From contig CAJHZI010000573.1 in assembly GCA_905160935.1 (NCBI GenBank), positions 79,501 through 143,500 of the forward strand: DNA of 64,000 nucleotides, read 5' to 3'. The notes under the pieces are model-generated. The model did no database searches, had not been told where the DNA came from, and worked only from the letters and a program-made list of their open reading frames with translations. The DNA is from Enchytraeus crypticus (taxonomy: Eukaryota; Annelida; Clitellata; Enchytraeida; Enchytraeidae). Every line of letters begins with the position of its first letter. Position 1 is the stretch's first letter. Position numbers and translations under genes: made by a program. Shown here one piece after another: positions 1 to 12,100 of the stretch.

Positions 1-594
1 CTGTATAATTTACTCTCAAAGTTCTTTTTTCATTTCAACTCTCTTTCAAAATTAATCCTCTTGCTCACAATTTCTCAAGCGCTTTCTCTCTCTCAGTATC
101 AAATTACATTTTGCTTCTATTTTAGTTCTTAAAATATTCTTACCCATGTCACGTATTGCAGTTAACTACAAGCATACATTGTGTGTCACTGACTTTTTAC
201 TGGATACGTTCTGGTTGAAGTACTAAGCAAATATTTCATCTCGTTTACTTTTCTTTTTAATATTTGTTTGAATTACCATGCATTGGTGAAAAAAGTCTTT
301 ATATTTGGACACATAATTAGCAGCAAATAAATGTAATTATTGTTTCTTCTCTGATTCTATCATCTTTACGCAGTTAAAATAATCGTATTTCATTGCTTTC
401 TCAAATCAAATAGGCTATTTATAAGCCTGCATTGACCTTTACATGTTGAGAACTATTGATTCCCTTTGGAAAGCTCTGTAATCTTAACAGCAATCCTATT
501 TAGTTAAAGTCATTAATCAAACAAAACGGTTATTTTAATTTATCACCTTTTCATTGTCTTTCTATTTCTCTATTTTATTCTACTAATATTTCAG
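1..594 (+). other. intron upstream of the first visible ADAMTS exon
   Basis: AT-rich sequence with pyrimidine-rich stretches and no recognisable coding segment. It ends in a good 3' splice site (polypyrimidine then TTTCAG at 589-594), so it is the tail of an intron whose 5' part lies outside the window. Confidence 0.7.
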
Positions 595-727
595 ATTCTC
601 TGCGGCACCGACGAACGATGCAGGCGGGGGGAGGTGAGATGTACCACGTGATGGCCCCCACCCTCACCACGAGACCAAACCCTGGCTCTGGTCCGAGTGC
701 AGCAAACCAAAATGACCGAGTTTTCGA
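595..727 (+). CDS. ADAMTS exon 1 of window: C-terminal metalloprotease (frame-broken)
   Basis: After the acceptor TTTCAG the exon reads [12 protein letters not shown], the conserved 'MAPTL' strand after the zinc-binding helix. In the next frame comes PWLWSECSK, and in the third frame KMTEF, which together match the family pattern MAPTL...PWxWSxCS..yiteFLD. Reading through needs one missing base at each of three homopolymers (CCC near 680, AAAA near 711, TTTT near 722). The donor is GTATGT at 728. With the three bases restored the exon would end in phase 2, matching E2. Either sequencing/assembly errors or true decay. Confidence 0.7.
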
Positions 728-1810
728 GTATGTGTTGTCTCATCATTGGCTAAAACGGATTTTTCGTCGAGGTTTTTTCACGAAATTAAACGTAGGGCTT
801 GATGTCGAATTTAACCAAAAACTACATAGAAAGTCATATACATATGAAATCTCTCTCATTCGTTTTAGAAAATTTTGTAGCAATTTATGGATCCTAAGCG
901 CTCACCCCGAATGCCCTTTCTGATGTTGATTTGGTCTTAGTGCTTTAATCGCCTTCTACAACACATGCAGTCACCGGTGGTCTATCTAAACAACTCGGAC
1001 GGTGAATCAAACACAACACACGGGGATCTCTTTGATATAAATATCTCTCTTATTGCTTATTTGTTTCATTTTATTTATTTGTAGTGCTGGGATGGGCGAA
1101 TGTTTGAACGACTGCCTGTGGCCGCCAAGCGTTACCCTGTGTTAGAGCCCTGACCGAGGGCTATCAGCGACGAGCCGGCAGTGTCTACACATCTGACGAT
1201 CAATGCTCTCAGGTCTTTGAACGTGGTTCAATACGATGCCCTATATGGTATGACATTGAATACTACCCTTTTTGACAACTTATTCATATCAATACCAAAA
1301 TTAATGGCTTAAATATAACTACTTTGTGTAGTGGAAAGGAACCTTTTTAATAAAAATCTATACTATCTGTAGTTGGCAATGAATTATTAAATATACGAAT
1401 CGAAGAAATTTATCGAAATTTTTTTGTTGTGAATTATATTATTATATTCTTACAATTATTTAACTGTTCTTGAGTAATAAGTATTCTGAGTTAGATGCAA
1501 TGTGTTTTTATCAGCAATTATCTCTTCATATTTACTGGTTAAATTGGATCATTGTTCATTAAATTAATAATTTAGTGCAATACTATGTAAGCAGTTGATG
1601 ACTGCTTTGAAAAATTGCAAAAGTATTTCATATGCATTTTGTAAATGATAGTTGGCAGCGTTTTAGAAATCACAGTGACTCTGGGTTGAAAATCTGAATC
1701 CCATACTAATGTAATCGGAAAGCTAGTGTTGGAGTATCTCTAATATGGTTGCTTTGTAACTTTGTAATGTGTTGCGTGTCTGTCCGGGTGAGTAACCGTA
1801 ATTATTTATC

Positions 1811-1846
<36 letters not shown>

Positions 1847-1853
1847 CGATATA

Positions 1854-1899
<46 letters not shown>

Positions 1900-4800
1900 C
1901 TTTTATTTCACCATTCAGGTAGCAAGACAAGAAACAAACTACAATACAATCGTACAAGTAACCACAGAAGTAGTGCTTAAAAAAATTAGACGCAAGCATA
2001 CACTCAATCAATAAACTAAAAATGAATAACTAAACATTAATTGATTTCTAGCGAACGTTCAAAGTAGTTTCGCAATAATAACTTAAAGTCAAGTCTCTCA
2101 ACTTGTAAGATCCCTAGCAAGGTACAGTTAGTTATATTAATAACGTTGACGCAGTATATATCAATCATTGGCAACAACTCTCCATTAAAACAATTAAAGT
2201 ATTTACAAGTAGTATCAGAGAGACACAATTTCCTCAAAAAATTAAATCTTCTATTTGCAATCTTTAGTTCAATCGGCAATTGACCCAAAAAAAACTGACA
2301 TTGATTAATTGTTTTCTTATCGAATGTACGAAATAACTTGCTATACAATTGAGAATAAGCATTTTCTAGGCTCTGAATCAGAGACTTTGCCAATTCTACA
2401 CATTCAGAACCATACAGCAAAATAGGTATACAATATGATTCAACAAGTGAGATTACTGCAGAAGGTGCAGCGTTGCCCCCAATTTTGCTGAAGATAGCGT
2501 TAAGTGCCCTAAGAAATTTATGTTTACGATTTTGAATATTAATTTTGAAACTTTTTGATGACACCAAAACTAATCCCAAATAACGTATTTCATTAACCCA
2601 CTCTATGCTTCTGTTATCAATTATCATATTAATGGGCTTAATATTATGTCTAGGACCAATTCTAATGCAGAATGTCTTACTGCAATTAACACTTAAACCT
2701 ACATTAGTTAATTCATTTGTGCTGATTTCAATTAGGGACTGTAAATCTGTAACAGTCAACGATAATAATATTAAATCGTCCGCATACATAAGGGAATTGC
2801 AGCACAGAGAAGATACGAAACAACCAATTTTGGATTTTTCAAGCTTAACTAGCATATCATCGACACATACAGCAAACAAAATTGGAGATAAAATGCCGCC
2901 CTGTCTAACTCCCGAAGTAACGACAAAACTACTTGATACAGCATCATTCCACTTAACACGTGAATTTAATTTTCCGTACCAATTTAACAATAGTTCAATT
3001 AGCACTCTCGGTAATTTTCTGTTCATCAATTTGCAGAATAACATTTTGAAATTAATTTTGTCAAATGCTTTCGATACAGCTAACGAACAAATATTTACAG
3101 TAGAGCTTTTAGTTGTAAAATATTCAATAGTTTTTCTTAAAGAATAAATTGCGTTACTACATCCCACATTTTGATTAAAACCAAATTGACGAACGGATGT
3201 CAGGAAATAATTGCCTACATAACGCAATATACAACTTTCAAATATCTTGGACAGCATGCAACTAATTGTTATTCCTCTATAATTTTCAATTTTAACATGA
3301 TCACATTTCCTATCACCCTTAGGAATCGGAATAATTATCCCCTCCCCAAAAGTAGCAGGAACATACTTTAATTCCACAATTAAGTTAAACGGCATAGTGA
3401 TGCAACTGCAAACAATTGGATGAGCATATTGAAGATTTTCACATGCAATATTGTCCATTCCAGAGGCTTTGCCTTTCTTCAACTTGTTTATAACATCATC
3501 AACGGTAGCAACTTCAAATTTTATATCCAGATTATCGCCAATATAGTTGGAAAATCTTTCTTCAAAATTGTCTCCCAATTCAACTGAATTTTCGTTGTAC
3601 AATTTTGACAAATATTCCGCGAAATTATTAGCAATTAAATTACTATCATTAATGTTATTAATTAAGGTGCAACATTTAGCCTTAGAAGCACCAAACTTTG
3701 CATTCCAAACATGCCAAAAAGTATTATTATCTTTATTTAAGAGGGCCTCATGCAGTGAGTTAGAGAGCTGACTTCTTTCAGTTTTTATTTTATTAGCTAA
3801 GAATGATCTATATTCACGTTTAGCCTTCGCTTTGGCTATATAGATATCTCCATATTTAGGACGTCCTGATTCTTTCCACACATTGTGAGTCTGAATAGAT
3901 TTTTCTTTTAAGGTATTACCTTCGGCATCCTACCAATATTTGTAAAAAATTGATTTTTTTTACCTTAACATTTTCAGCAGCTGCTTTATTTAAACATAGA
4001 ATTATGGTTTCATAAAAGTATTCTATAATATCATTGTTTGAAACATGACTAGAACGTGCACTCGATGCTGTAAAATGTTTCGTATTATGCCATAATGTTG
4101 AAAACAATGCATACGTAGAATCATAGTACAATTTCAAATCGCTGTGGTCCCAGCGCAAAACATTATTAAAGCGATTAACCTTAGGCCTACTCTGCTCTTG
4201 AACGAGGTGGTCCGTTGCTGATGTCACTTTACTCAGGTCAATACAATCACTGATAGTTAATAAGACAGGATTATGATCTGACATATTTAAAGGACTATCA
4301 ATGATAATCTTGAACACTTATATAAAGATTCCTACTAATAATAAGTAGTCTATTAAACTGTATCTGCAGCTGCTTCATTGGAAAAAGTATAATCCAAGGA
4401 ATCAGCGTTAGATAAAAAGTTATCACATGATTACCAATCACTTTGAGACATAAACTGTTTAAACGCAGTTACGGACCAGTCATTTTTTCCGCTTATGAGA
4501 TTTAGATTTAAATCACCTCCTAAAACGACAATGCAATCATTAAACTCCTGAATTGCAATTTCAATTTCAGCCAGGGTATCGTTAAATATTTCTCTATCAG
4601 ATTCTGTTTTAATATTTGGCAAATAAACATTTACAAATAAAGTTTTACCAATTACTATACAAACAAATCTCTCACACGCTTTAGTGCATTTTTATAAATT
4701 TAACTAAAGCAATTTTTATTAGCACTCCTACTCCTTGGACGCCCAATTAGAAGAGACGAGGAGACCTTATGTTCCATAGCGGAGAATCCGTAAAACATAT

Positions 4801-7067
4801 AATTGTCAGACAATTTCTCAATTTTGTGCATATTGTCAGGAGTAAGCCAGAGTTCTTGTAAGAATATTAAATCTGATGTTATTGAATTATTGTTAGTATT
4901 GCAGAATGAATTTAAAAGCATTTTGCCTTGATTAAAACTGTGATAGTTGTAGGTCATAACGACTAGAGTACTATTAATACTATTCAACGCGGCCATTGTT
5001 ATATTCATCTGTCACAGTTTCGCTTACTACATCCAATTCAATTGCACTACTACACGCAGAATGAACAATGGCTGACGTATTGGCTTTCAGTGCCTCCTGT
5101 AGGCCTACCGATTCCATTTCTAAGTCAGCATCGCTTTCATTGTCTCTATTAATATTAACATTGGACTGGGCTGTCTCAGATTTCTCATTCACAACACCAG
5201 GTGCAAGAATATCAGCTGTCATCGTAATGTTCGTGTTACCAGCTGCTGCAGATTTGAGTGAATTTACAGCTATTGCGGAACTATCATTCACAAAGGCATT
5301 ATCAGTCAGATCGATTAATTGTTCTACTGTAATTGACTCTGGCTTGTATCTCCATTTGCAAACAATAATTCCGATCGGCCAAGAAGATTTCAGCAATAAC
5401 GTGGATTCGTGTTTCTTATCGATGGCTAACTTAAAAGACCGCGATGTTTGATTAGTCTTCGTAACATCAAAGCAAAACAATACCTTGATGTTAAGTCTCT
5501 CACACTGCTTCCTGATATCGGCAACCTCATGTTCTTTCCTAACATTTTATATGCCGAATACAGATTTTTCAGCTGTCGGACCATTCGGAGTGGCAGCTTT
5601 AATCATACCAGATTTGGCGTTTCCCACAACTTTCGCCTCAGTCGAAGTAGGCCTTGAGGCTACAGCTTGCTTACGAGTTCCTACCGTATGAGTATTGCGT
5701 GAAACTGTTTCACGAGTCACTACAACCTGAGCGTAAGAATTTTTGGACGCCGTGTTATTACGCTTTTGCTGACTGTCGCTCGCTAGCACTGAGTCTATGG
5801 GCGAGATGTTAGCGGCAGCAGCAGATCTCTGCTTTCGACTACGATATAAAACGAATCCATTGTCATCAGATTCCGAAACTTTAGGTGTCACAGTTACTGA
5901 ACCCCAGTGTTGCACTTCGCTACCTGTAGATTGAATGACTTCATTTTCAGCTCGCGACGCATCACTGATTTCCACAGGCCTGCTTTCTGAAACTTTCACA
6001 GCAGCTGACTGACTTAGCATGTTTAGGCCTGATCCACCTGTACTGTTCTTAGATGTCGATACACTCCTGGACAGAATGAAATTATCTGACATCTGGCGAA
6101 CTGACTGCAGAGAAGACATTGAGTTCTCACGAACCTCCTTAATGTAGTTTTCCAGTCTGCCTAATCTGGACCAGAGAAGATCCAGGTCCCCCTCCAGGAG
6201 CCTTGACGACGGTATGTGATCAGGATGATCCGCCACGAATAGGGGGAGACCACCCATGAGCCCCTGCTCATCCATGAAACACAGGATAGAAACGATATCA
6301 TCAAACTCGACAGAGGCGTTCGAGTTGTTGTCACGTCTTTTCCTAATAGACATCGGAAAATTCGGAATATCCAATTTACCGACGGTATCCAATAGCAGTT
6401 TTTTTCGCAGAAACTATATCATCATGTTGAAAGAATTCCAAAATTACTGAGTTTAGAGTTTTATTAGCTGATTTACCTATCTTATTTGTTACGAAACATA
6501 ACAAATTTGAAACAACTCATTCACGAGCAGCCGCCATGTTGGCAGCGTTACCACTTTTCTATATGTGTGCCTGGTATGTGCAATTGTATGCAGATTATAT
6601 GTGTATATGTGATTGGCCGGTAAATGCAATTGTAAACGGACAATATGTATATTTATATGTGGCTGATATGTGTAGTTGTAGCCTACAACAAATATTTGAA
6701 TTTATGTGTGGCAGATATGTGAAATTGTATAAGAAAATATGTGTATTTATGTGCGGTTGGTATGTGTAATAGTGTCTAGCCGATTTGTGTTTACTACGTG
6801 TAGCCGGTGTGTAAAAGACTTTGGTGCACCAGTCCAGACTTTGAGAGAACCGGATGTAGAACTCAGCACATGCCTTGGGCCGACGGAACACCCTGCAACA
6901 ATAAAAACGATGATGTAAGTTTGAAATAGCAAAAAAAATAAAATCTCTTTTTCTTTTCTTTTTCCTCTCTTTATTATTCTTTCGGTTTATTTTTCAGTTT
7001 CTTTCCATCTCTCATTATTATTAAGTCTCTCAGTTTCTCTTTGGCATCTATTCTGTGTATCTTTCTG

Positions 7068-7116
<49 letters not shown>

Positions 7117-9113
7117 CCTGAATATACATTACAAGTGGTCAGTCTTTCTTTCGTACCCCTTTCTTTATATTTGTTTTCTTATCTCGCTATACGCTATATT
7201 TTGTTATGTTATGCTATGACGCTATGTTTTGTGTTTAGTGATGCTTATAGAATATACTATGACGTAATGTTTTGTGTTTAGTGGTGCTATAGGATTTGCT
7301 ATGACGCTATGTTTTGTGTTTAGTGGTGCTATAGGATTTGCTATGACGCTATGTTTTGTGTTTAGTGGTGCTATAGGATATACTATGACGCTATGTTTTG
7401 TGTTTAGTGGTGCTACAGGGGGCAGTGTATACCCAAGACGATATACGCCCCGGTAGATGGGGATTGGGGCGAGTGGCAGCCATACGGTCAGTGCACAAGA
7501 ACCTGTGGTGGGGGCATTCAGCAATCTGTCAGACTGTGCAATAACCCACCGTATTTATCTTATTTTGTATTGATTGATTTAATTTTTGTAATAATTCTTC
7601 ATAAGTACATCATGCCAGTTAAATAATTTTAAACAAGTAATAATGATATGTACTGTAATAGTGATCTGTAAAGATAGTGAAAACTTTGGTTTGGACCACG
7701 CTATTGTATGGATGTGAGACATGGACCTTAAGGAAGGAAGATATTAGGAAACTGTAGGCGTTAGAAATGCGGATATGGAGAAGAATGGAGAGGATTAGCT
7801 GGATTCGAAAGGTTACAAATGAGGAAGTCCTGGAGAGAGTTGTCACAGATAGACAGTTGATAAATGTATTAAGAAATAGGAAGAAGATATGCATAGGACA
7901 CATTCTAAGGGGGAAGGTCTATTAAAAGAGGTCATAGAAGGTAGAATGGAAGGAAAAAGAGGCAGGGGTAGGCCGAGATTAGGTATGTTAGATGATATAA
8001 AGACCCACTCATATGTGGAAATAAAGAGGAAGGCGGAAGACAGAGAAGAGTAGAGGCGTTATATACCATGGATCTGCCAGTAGGCAATGCACTAAGAGAG
8101 AGAGAGAGAGAGAGAGACTGTAATAGAGGCTATGTCTCTGTATGACATGTAGAATTGTAGATGTACTAATGGTCGACTGTAATAGAGGTAATGTCTATGG
8201 ATTGAATGTAATAATATTCGACTGTAATGGAGGTAATGTCTGGTAATGTCTATGCATTAGCTGTAATAATGATTGAGTGTAATACAAGTAATGTCTATGT
8301 ATTGGAGGCAATAATGATAGACTATAATTGAGGATAATTTTGTAATGACATGTAGTAACATTTATTACATGTAATATCTTGTAATATTGATCTACTGTAC
8401 TAGAGACTATGTTCTTATATTAAAAAGATATGCACGGTTGAGATTAATGATCCTTTGTATGCTCTAGAAGAGCGTCAAGACTAACAGAGAGTAGAAATAT
8501 ATATATATTCTTTGTTCACCAAGCAAGTGGCAGTATTACAAGAAAGGAAAATTGGACAATAACTGAATTATGCAAACAAAAGAAATATAAAAGAATTAGA
8601 TTTACCTGTGAATTAACTATACGGTCATTTTGCTACATATACTAGAAACATCATAGCGGCAAAATACTTTCAAAATATTTCCAAAATTTTTATCTAATCT
8701 TAGTATTAGAGTCATTACTCTGAATGCCATATTTAGTTTGTAGAGTGAAATAATCTTCATAATTCAGATGATCTATGTCCAACTTATCATCCAAGCAAGT
8801 AGACAGGATCAGACTACGCAATATATGTACCTTAGATCTGACAGTTGGCAGAACACTAGAGACAGAGAGAGAGAGTGGGAGTACCTAACTTAGCTTGCTG
8901 ATATTGACCTATTTCAGACCAGAGCACGGGGGCAAGTATTGCATAGGGCGCAGAGTCAAATTTCGATCCTGCAACCATGACGTAAGTATTAATAGATTTA
9001 CTCATTATATGAGAATTACTCCTTTCTTCAGAATGGACCAATAAAAGAATAATGAATTTCGAGAATTCTGTCCTTTCTTTTTCTTGCCATGGATCTGCCA
9101 GTAGGCAGTACAC

Positions 9114-9163
<50 letters not shown>

Positions 9164-12100
9164 GAATTGGTAAATTGCTTTAATTCATGCTATTAAAGAA
9201 TTTAATTGAGTTAGCGCCTGAATTACCAGTTTTGGTCTAATATTGTAATTAGGCTGCTAGGCACTTAAATGTGTATAGTTGTTATTGTTGTATTAGGAAT
9301 GCCCGCCTTTAAATGTGTATTCTTGTTGTTGTTGTTGTATTAGGAATGCCCATATTTAAATGTGTATTGTTGTTGTTGATTTTGTATTTGGAATGCTCTT
9401 CTTTATATGTATATTGTTGTTGTTGTTGCATTAGGAATGCCCACCCGAGTCGATGGACTTCAGAGAGCAGCAGTGCTCGGCGTTCAACGGCAAGCACTTC
9501 AACATCAACGGGCTGGGCACTGACGTGTCCTGGGTGGCCAAGTACACCGGAAGTGAGTCTTGTTCGGCTTCAGTACTATATTGTTAGGTTAAAAAGTTCA
9601 ACACACTCCGTGGTGAAAACTATATATGACAAATGATCATCTTTTATCTCTTTGAGCTCTCCTATTCGACCATTGCACATGAACTGAGACCAACACGTAA
9701 ACCTCCATTCCATTAGTACCCTTCCTCGGACTGACTTCCTGGATTTTGGCTTGCACCGTTTTTGGACCCCACACTCTGCTCATCGGATTTGATTTGATAG
9801 CATAGTGCTTACTGTTGTCGTGGACGACAGTAGCATTCTAATTCTGTTGTTGTTGTTGTTTTTTTCTATCATTTCTAATACCACATGGTTAATCGTTAAG
9901 CAGTTTAGTCAATTATAGAGTTTTCCAGTCATGTTAATATGCAAGATTCCACTCTCTGATATTTCATTAGCTGTAATAATGATTGCTGAGTCAGGAATGA
10001 TCCCAGGACCTCAGGAACAACCGTTTAAAATTTTGTGATCCTACCATGTACACATTGATTAATTTAGACTTTCTAGCTTATACTGTATTCCGTGTGTAAT
10101 TACACAGATGGGATCCCTATTGCAGTGTATACTTTATTTTGTTTAAATATATTAAACTATACTAACAGGTTGAGATAGGAAGAGTAAGAGCGAGAGAGAT
10201 AGAAATAGATGAAATGGATGAAAGAAAAATAAGACAATTAATGGAACAAGCGAGAGAAGAGAGAGAGAGAGCCAACAAAAACGAGAATCTATGCGCATAA
10301 AATTACTAAATTTTTGAATTTGAACTGTAATTAGAAATTCTAAAACGTGTATTTGTTATGAAAACATTTCATTTAAGTAGCAACTTGAGTATTATTATAG
10401 TTCCATACAACTGCTAAGCTATCTTAGTTCTTTACCTACTATGCACTTTTTTAGTTCCGTGCTTACTGCAATGATGAAAAATTGCTGACAATATCAGTGT
10501 TGGAATGGGTCTTTGTGAAATAGAGTAGTCGTTAACTGAATGTGTCTGATATTATGTTTCAGTTGCAACAATAGACCGCTGCAAGCTGTTCTGTCGAGTG
10601 TCTTCGAGTACTGCGTACTATCAGCTGGCAGAGAAAGTTATCGACGGTACGAAGTGTGCGCCTGATACTACAGACGTGTGCATCATGGGACACTGTAAGG
10701 TGTGTATCTCTCTCCTCTCTATCTCTCTCTCTCTCTCTTAGTGCACTCTCTACTGACACGATCATGGTATACAACGCCTCCACTCATTTCTATCTTCCGT
10801 TTTCCTATTCAAGTCCACATATAGTGTATGGTAATATATAGTATATAGTATATATATATACTTTTAAATTATTTATAATATTCCTTTTAATACCATTATT
10901 CTTTGGGATTCTGCTTAATATGCTGTATATTATGCTCTATGCTCTGTTAAACATTAAACACTAAGCAAGTCATTTGACTTTGGCTGATTGATTATACAGT
11001 ATCTTGACTTCTCACTATACATAATTCTGCTAAAGCTGCTATACAGTGCAACTCTATACAAATGTGCTTATACGTATGGATTACTTGGTGACAAGACATC
11101 TCTATAGTTTATAATACTACATACATGTTTAAAATTGTTTACTAGCATATTTACATACAATTACAATTATAATTACATGCTAGCATAATTACATAAATTA
11201 TAATTGCATAGAGTGTAATTACATACAAGCATAACTGCATACAAGCATAATTACATTCAAGTGTAATTACATGCAAGCATAATTACATAAATTAAAATTT
11301 ATTTCATACAAGTATAATTACATACAAGGAAAAGAAAACCCACAAATGGAAATATTTGTGGATGTAATAGAAAGCCGGATGTGACCACCACCTGGGATCT
11401 GAGACTAAGAAGGACAAATGCGGTGTATGTGGAGGTGACAACACAAACTGTAAACAGATCACTGTACCCTGGAGGCCGTCAAAGAGGGTGGAATATGGTG
11501 GGTCCATTCTGTAGATTTCTAATTGTTTTACTTGTAAAAATATCTATACGATTTACCATTTAACACCTATATAATTTAGCCTTTAACAAGTAGCTATAAT
11601 ATTAAATGAACAAGAACCTATGGTATTAAATGAAGAGTTAAATAAATACCCATTGGTAAATGCTACGTTACTTTATGAACAAGTGAGCAGCAAAATTACT
11701 CAATATTATGAAATTTAAACGACACAGGTAATAGCCTATATCTAAATTTCCATTGTCGACCTACGCTGCCGTATTTTTTGTGGGATTTCAACCCTTGAGA
11801 AAGTAGAGAGATTACTTTGCTGCTATAGTTCCAGATTCTTCAAATGTTATTGGTAAAAGGATGCGCACACTTTATATTAAACCGGATTTAATCATTTCTC
11901 TGCTCTAGCCGTTTTGCACAGCAAGATTAAATTATATGATTTAAGCTTTTATAGTAAAATGCTTGCTGGTGTATTTCCAGACTGAGTCACCTTTGACATC
12001 ATCATGGATAAGAAGCCGATCGGTTATTAGATATTTATTCATCATCATCATCTTCTCGTTAATCCAAGTTTAACTAGTGTCGGGATTAGACAACTTTGTA

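Larger units (their letters stand above)
1900..6540 (-). mobile_element. APE-type non-LTR retrotransposon (LINE), inactivated, antisense in intron 2
   Basis: On the minus strand, ORF1 (6392-4980) is followed by ORF2 with an apurinic endonuclease (5008-3916, in pieces) and reverse transcriptase (3881-2037), then a short 3' UTR ending at the (TA)n tract. Length of about 4.6 kb and the ORF1-ORF2 overlap are typical of a near full-length element. RT motifs resemble the CR1/L2/Jockey side of LINEs, but the clade is not certain. It lies antisense in the intron between damaged exon 2 and intact exon 3. Confidence 0.85.

Noticed and set aside
2605-3771. Plus-strand ORFs over 2605-3771
   Set aside because: Antisense shadows of the LINE reverse transcriptase, which has clear RT motifs on the minus strand.
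7418-7419. CAG at 7416-7418 as the exon 4 acceptor
   Set aside because: It would give a phase clash with exon 3 and remove the conserved WCYR...C; TTTAG at 7407 fits both phase and homology.
9313-9636. ORF of 107 residues over exon 6
   Set aside because: It is a different frame from the Cys-rich domain and mostly translates the TTG minisatellite.
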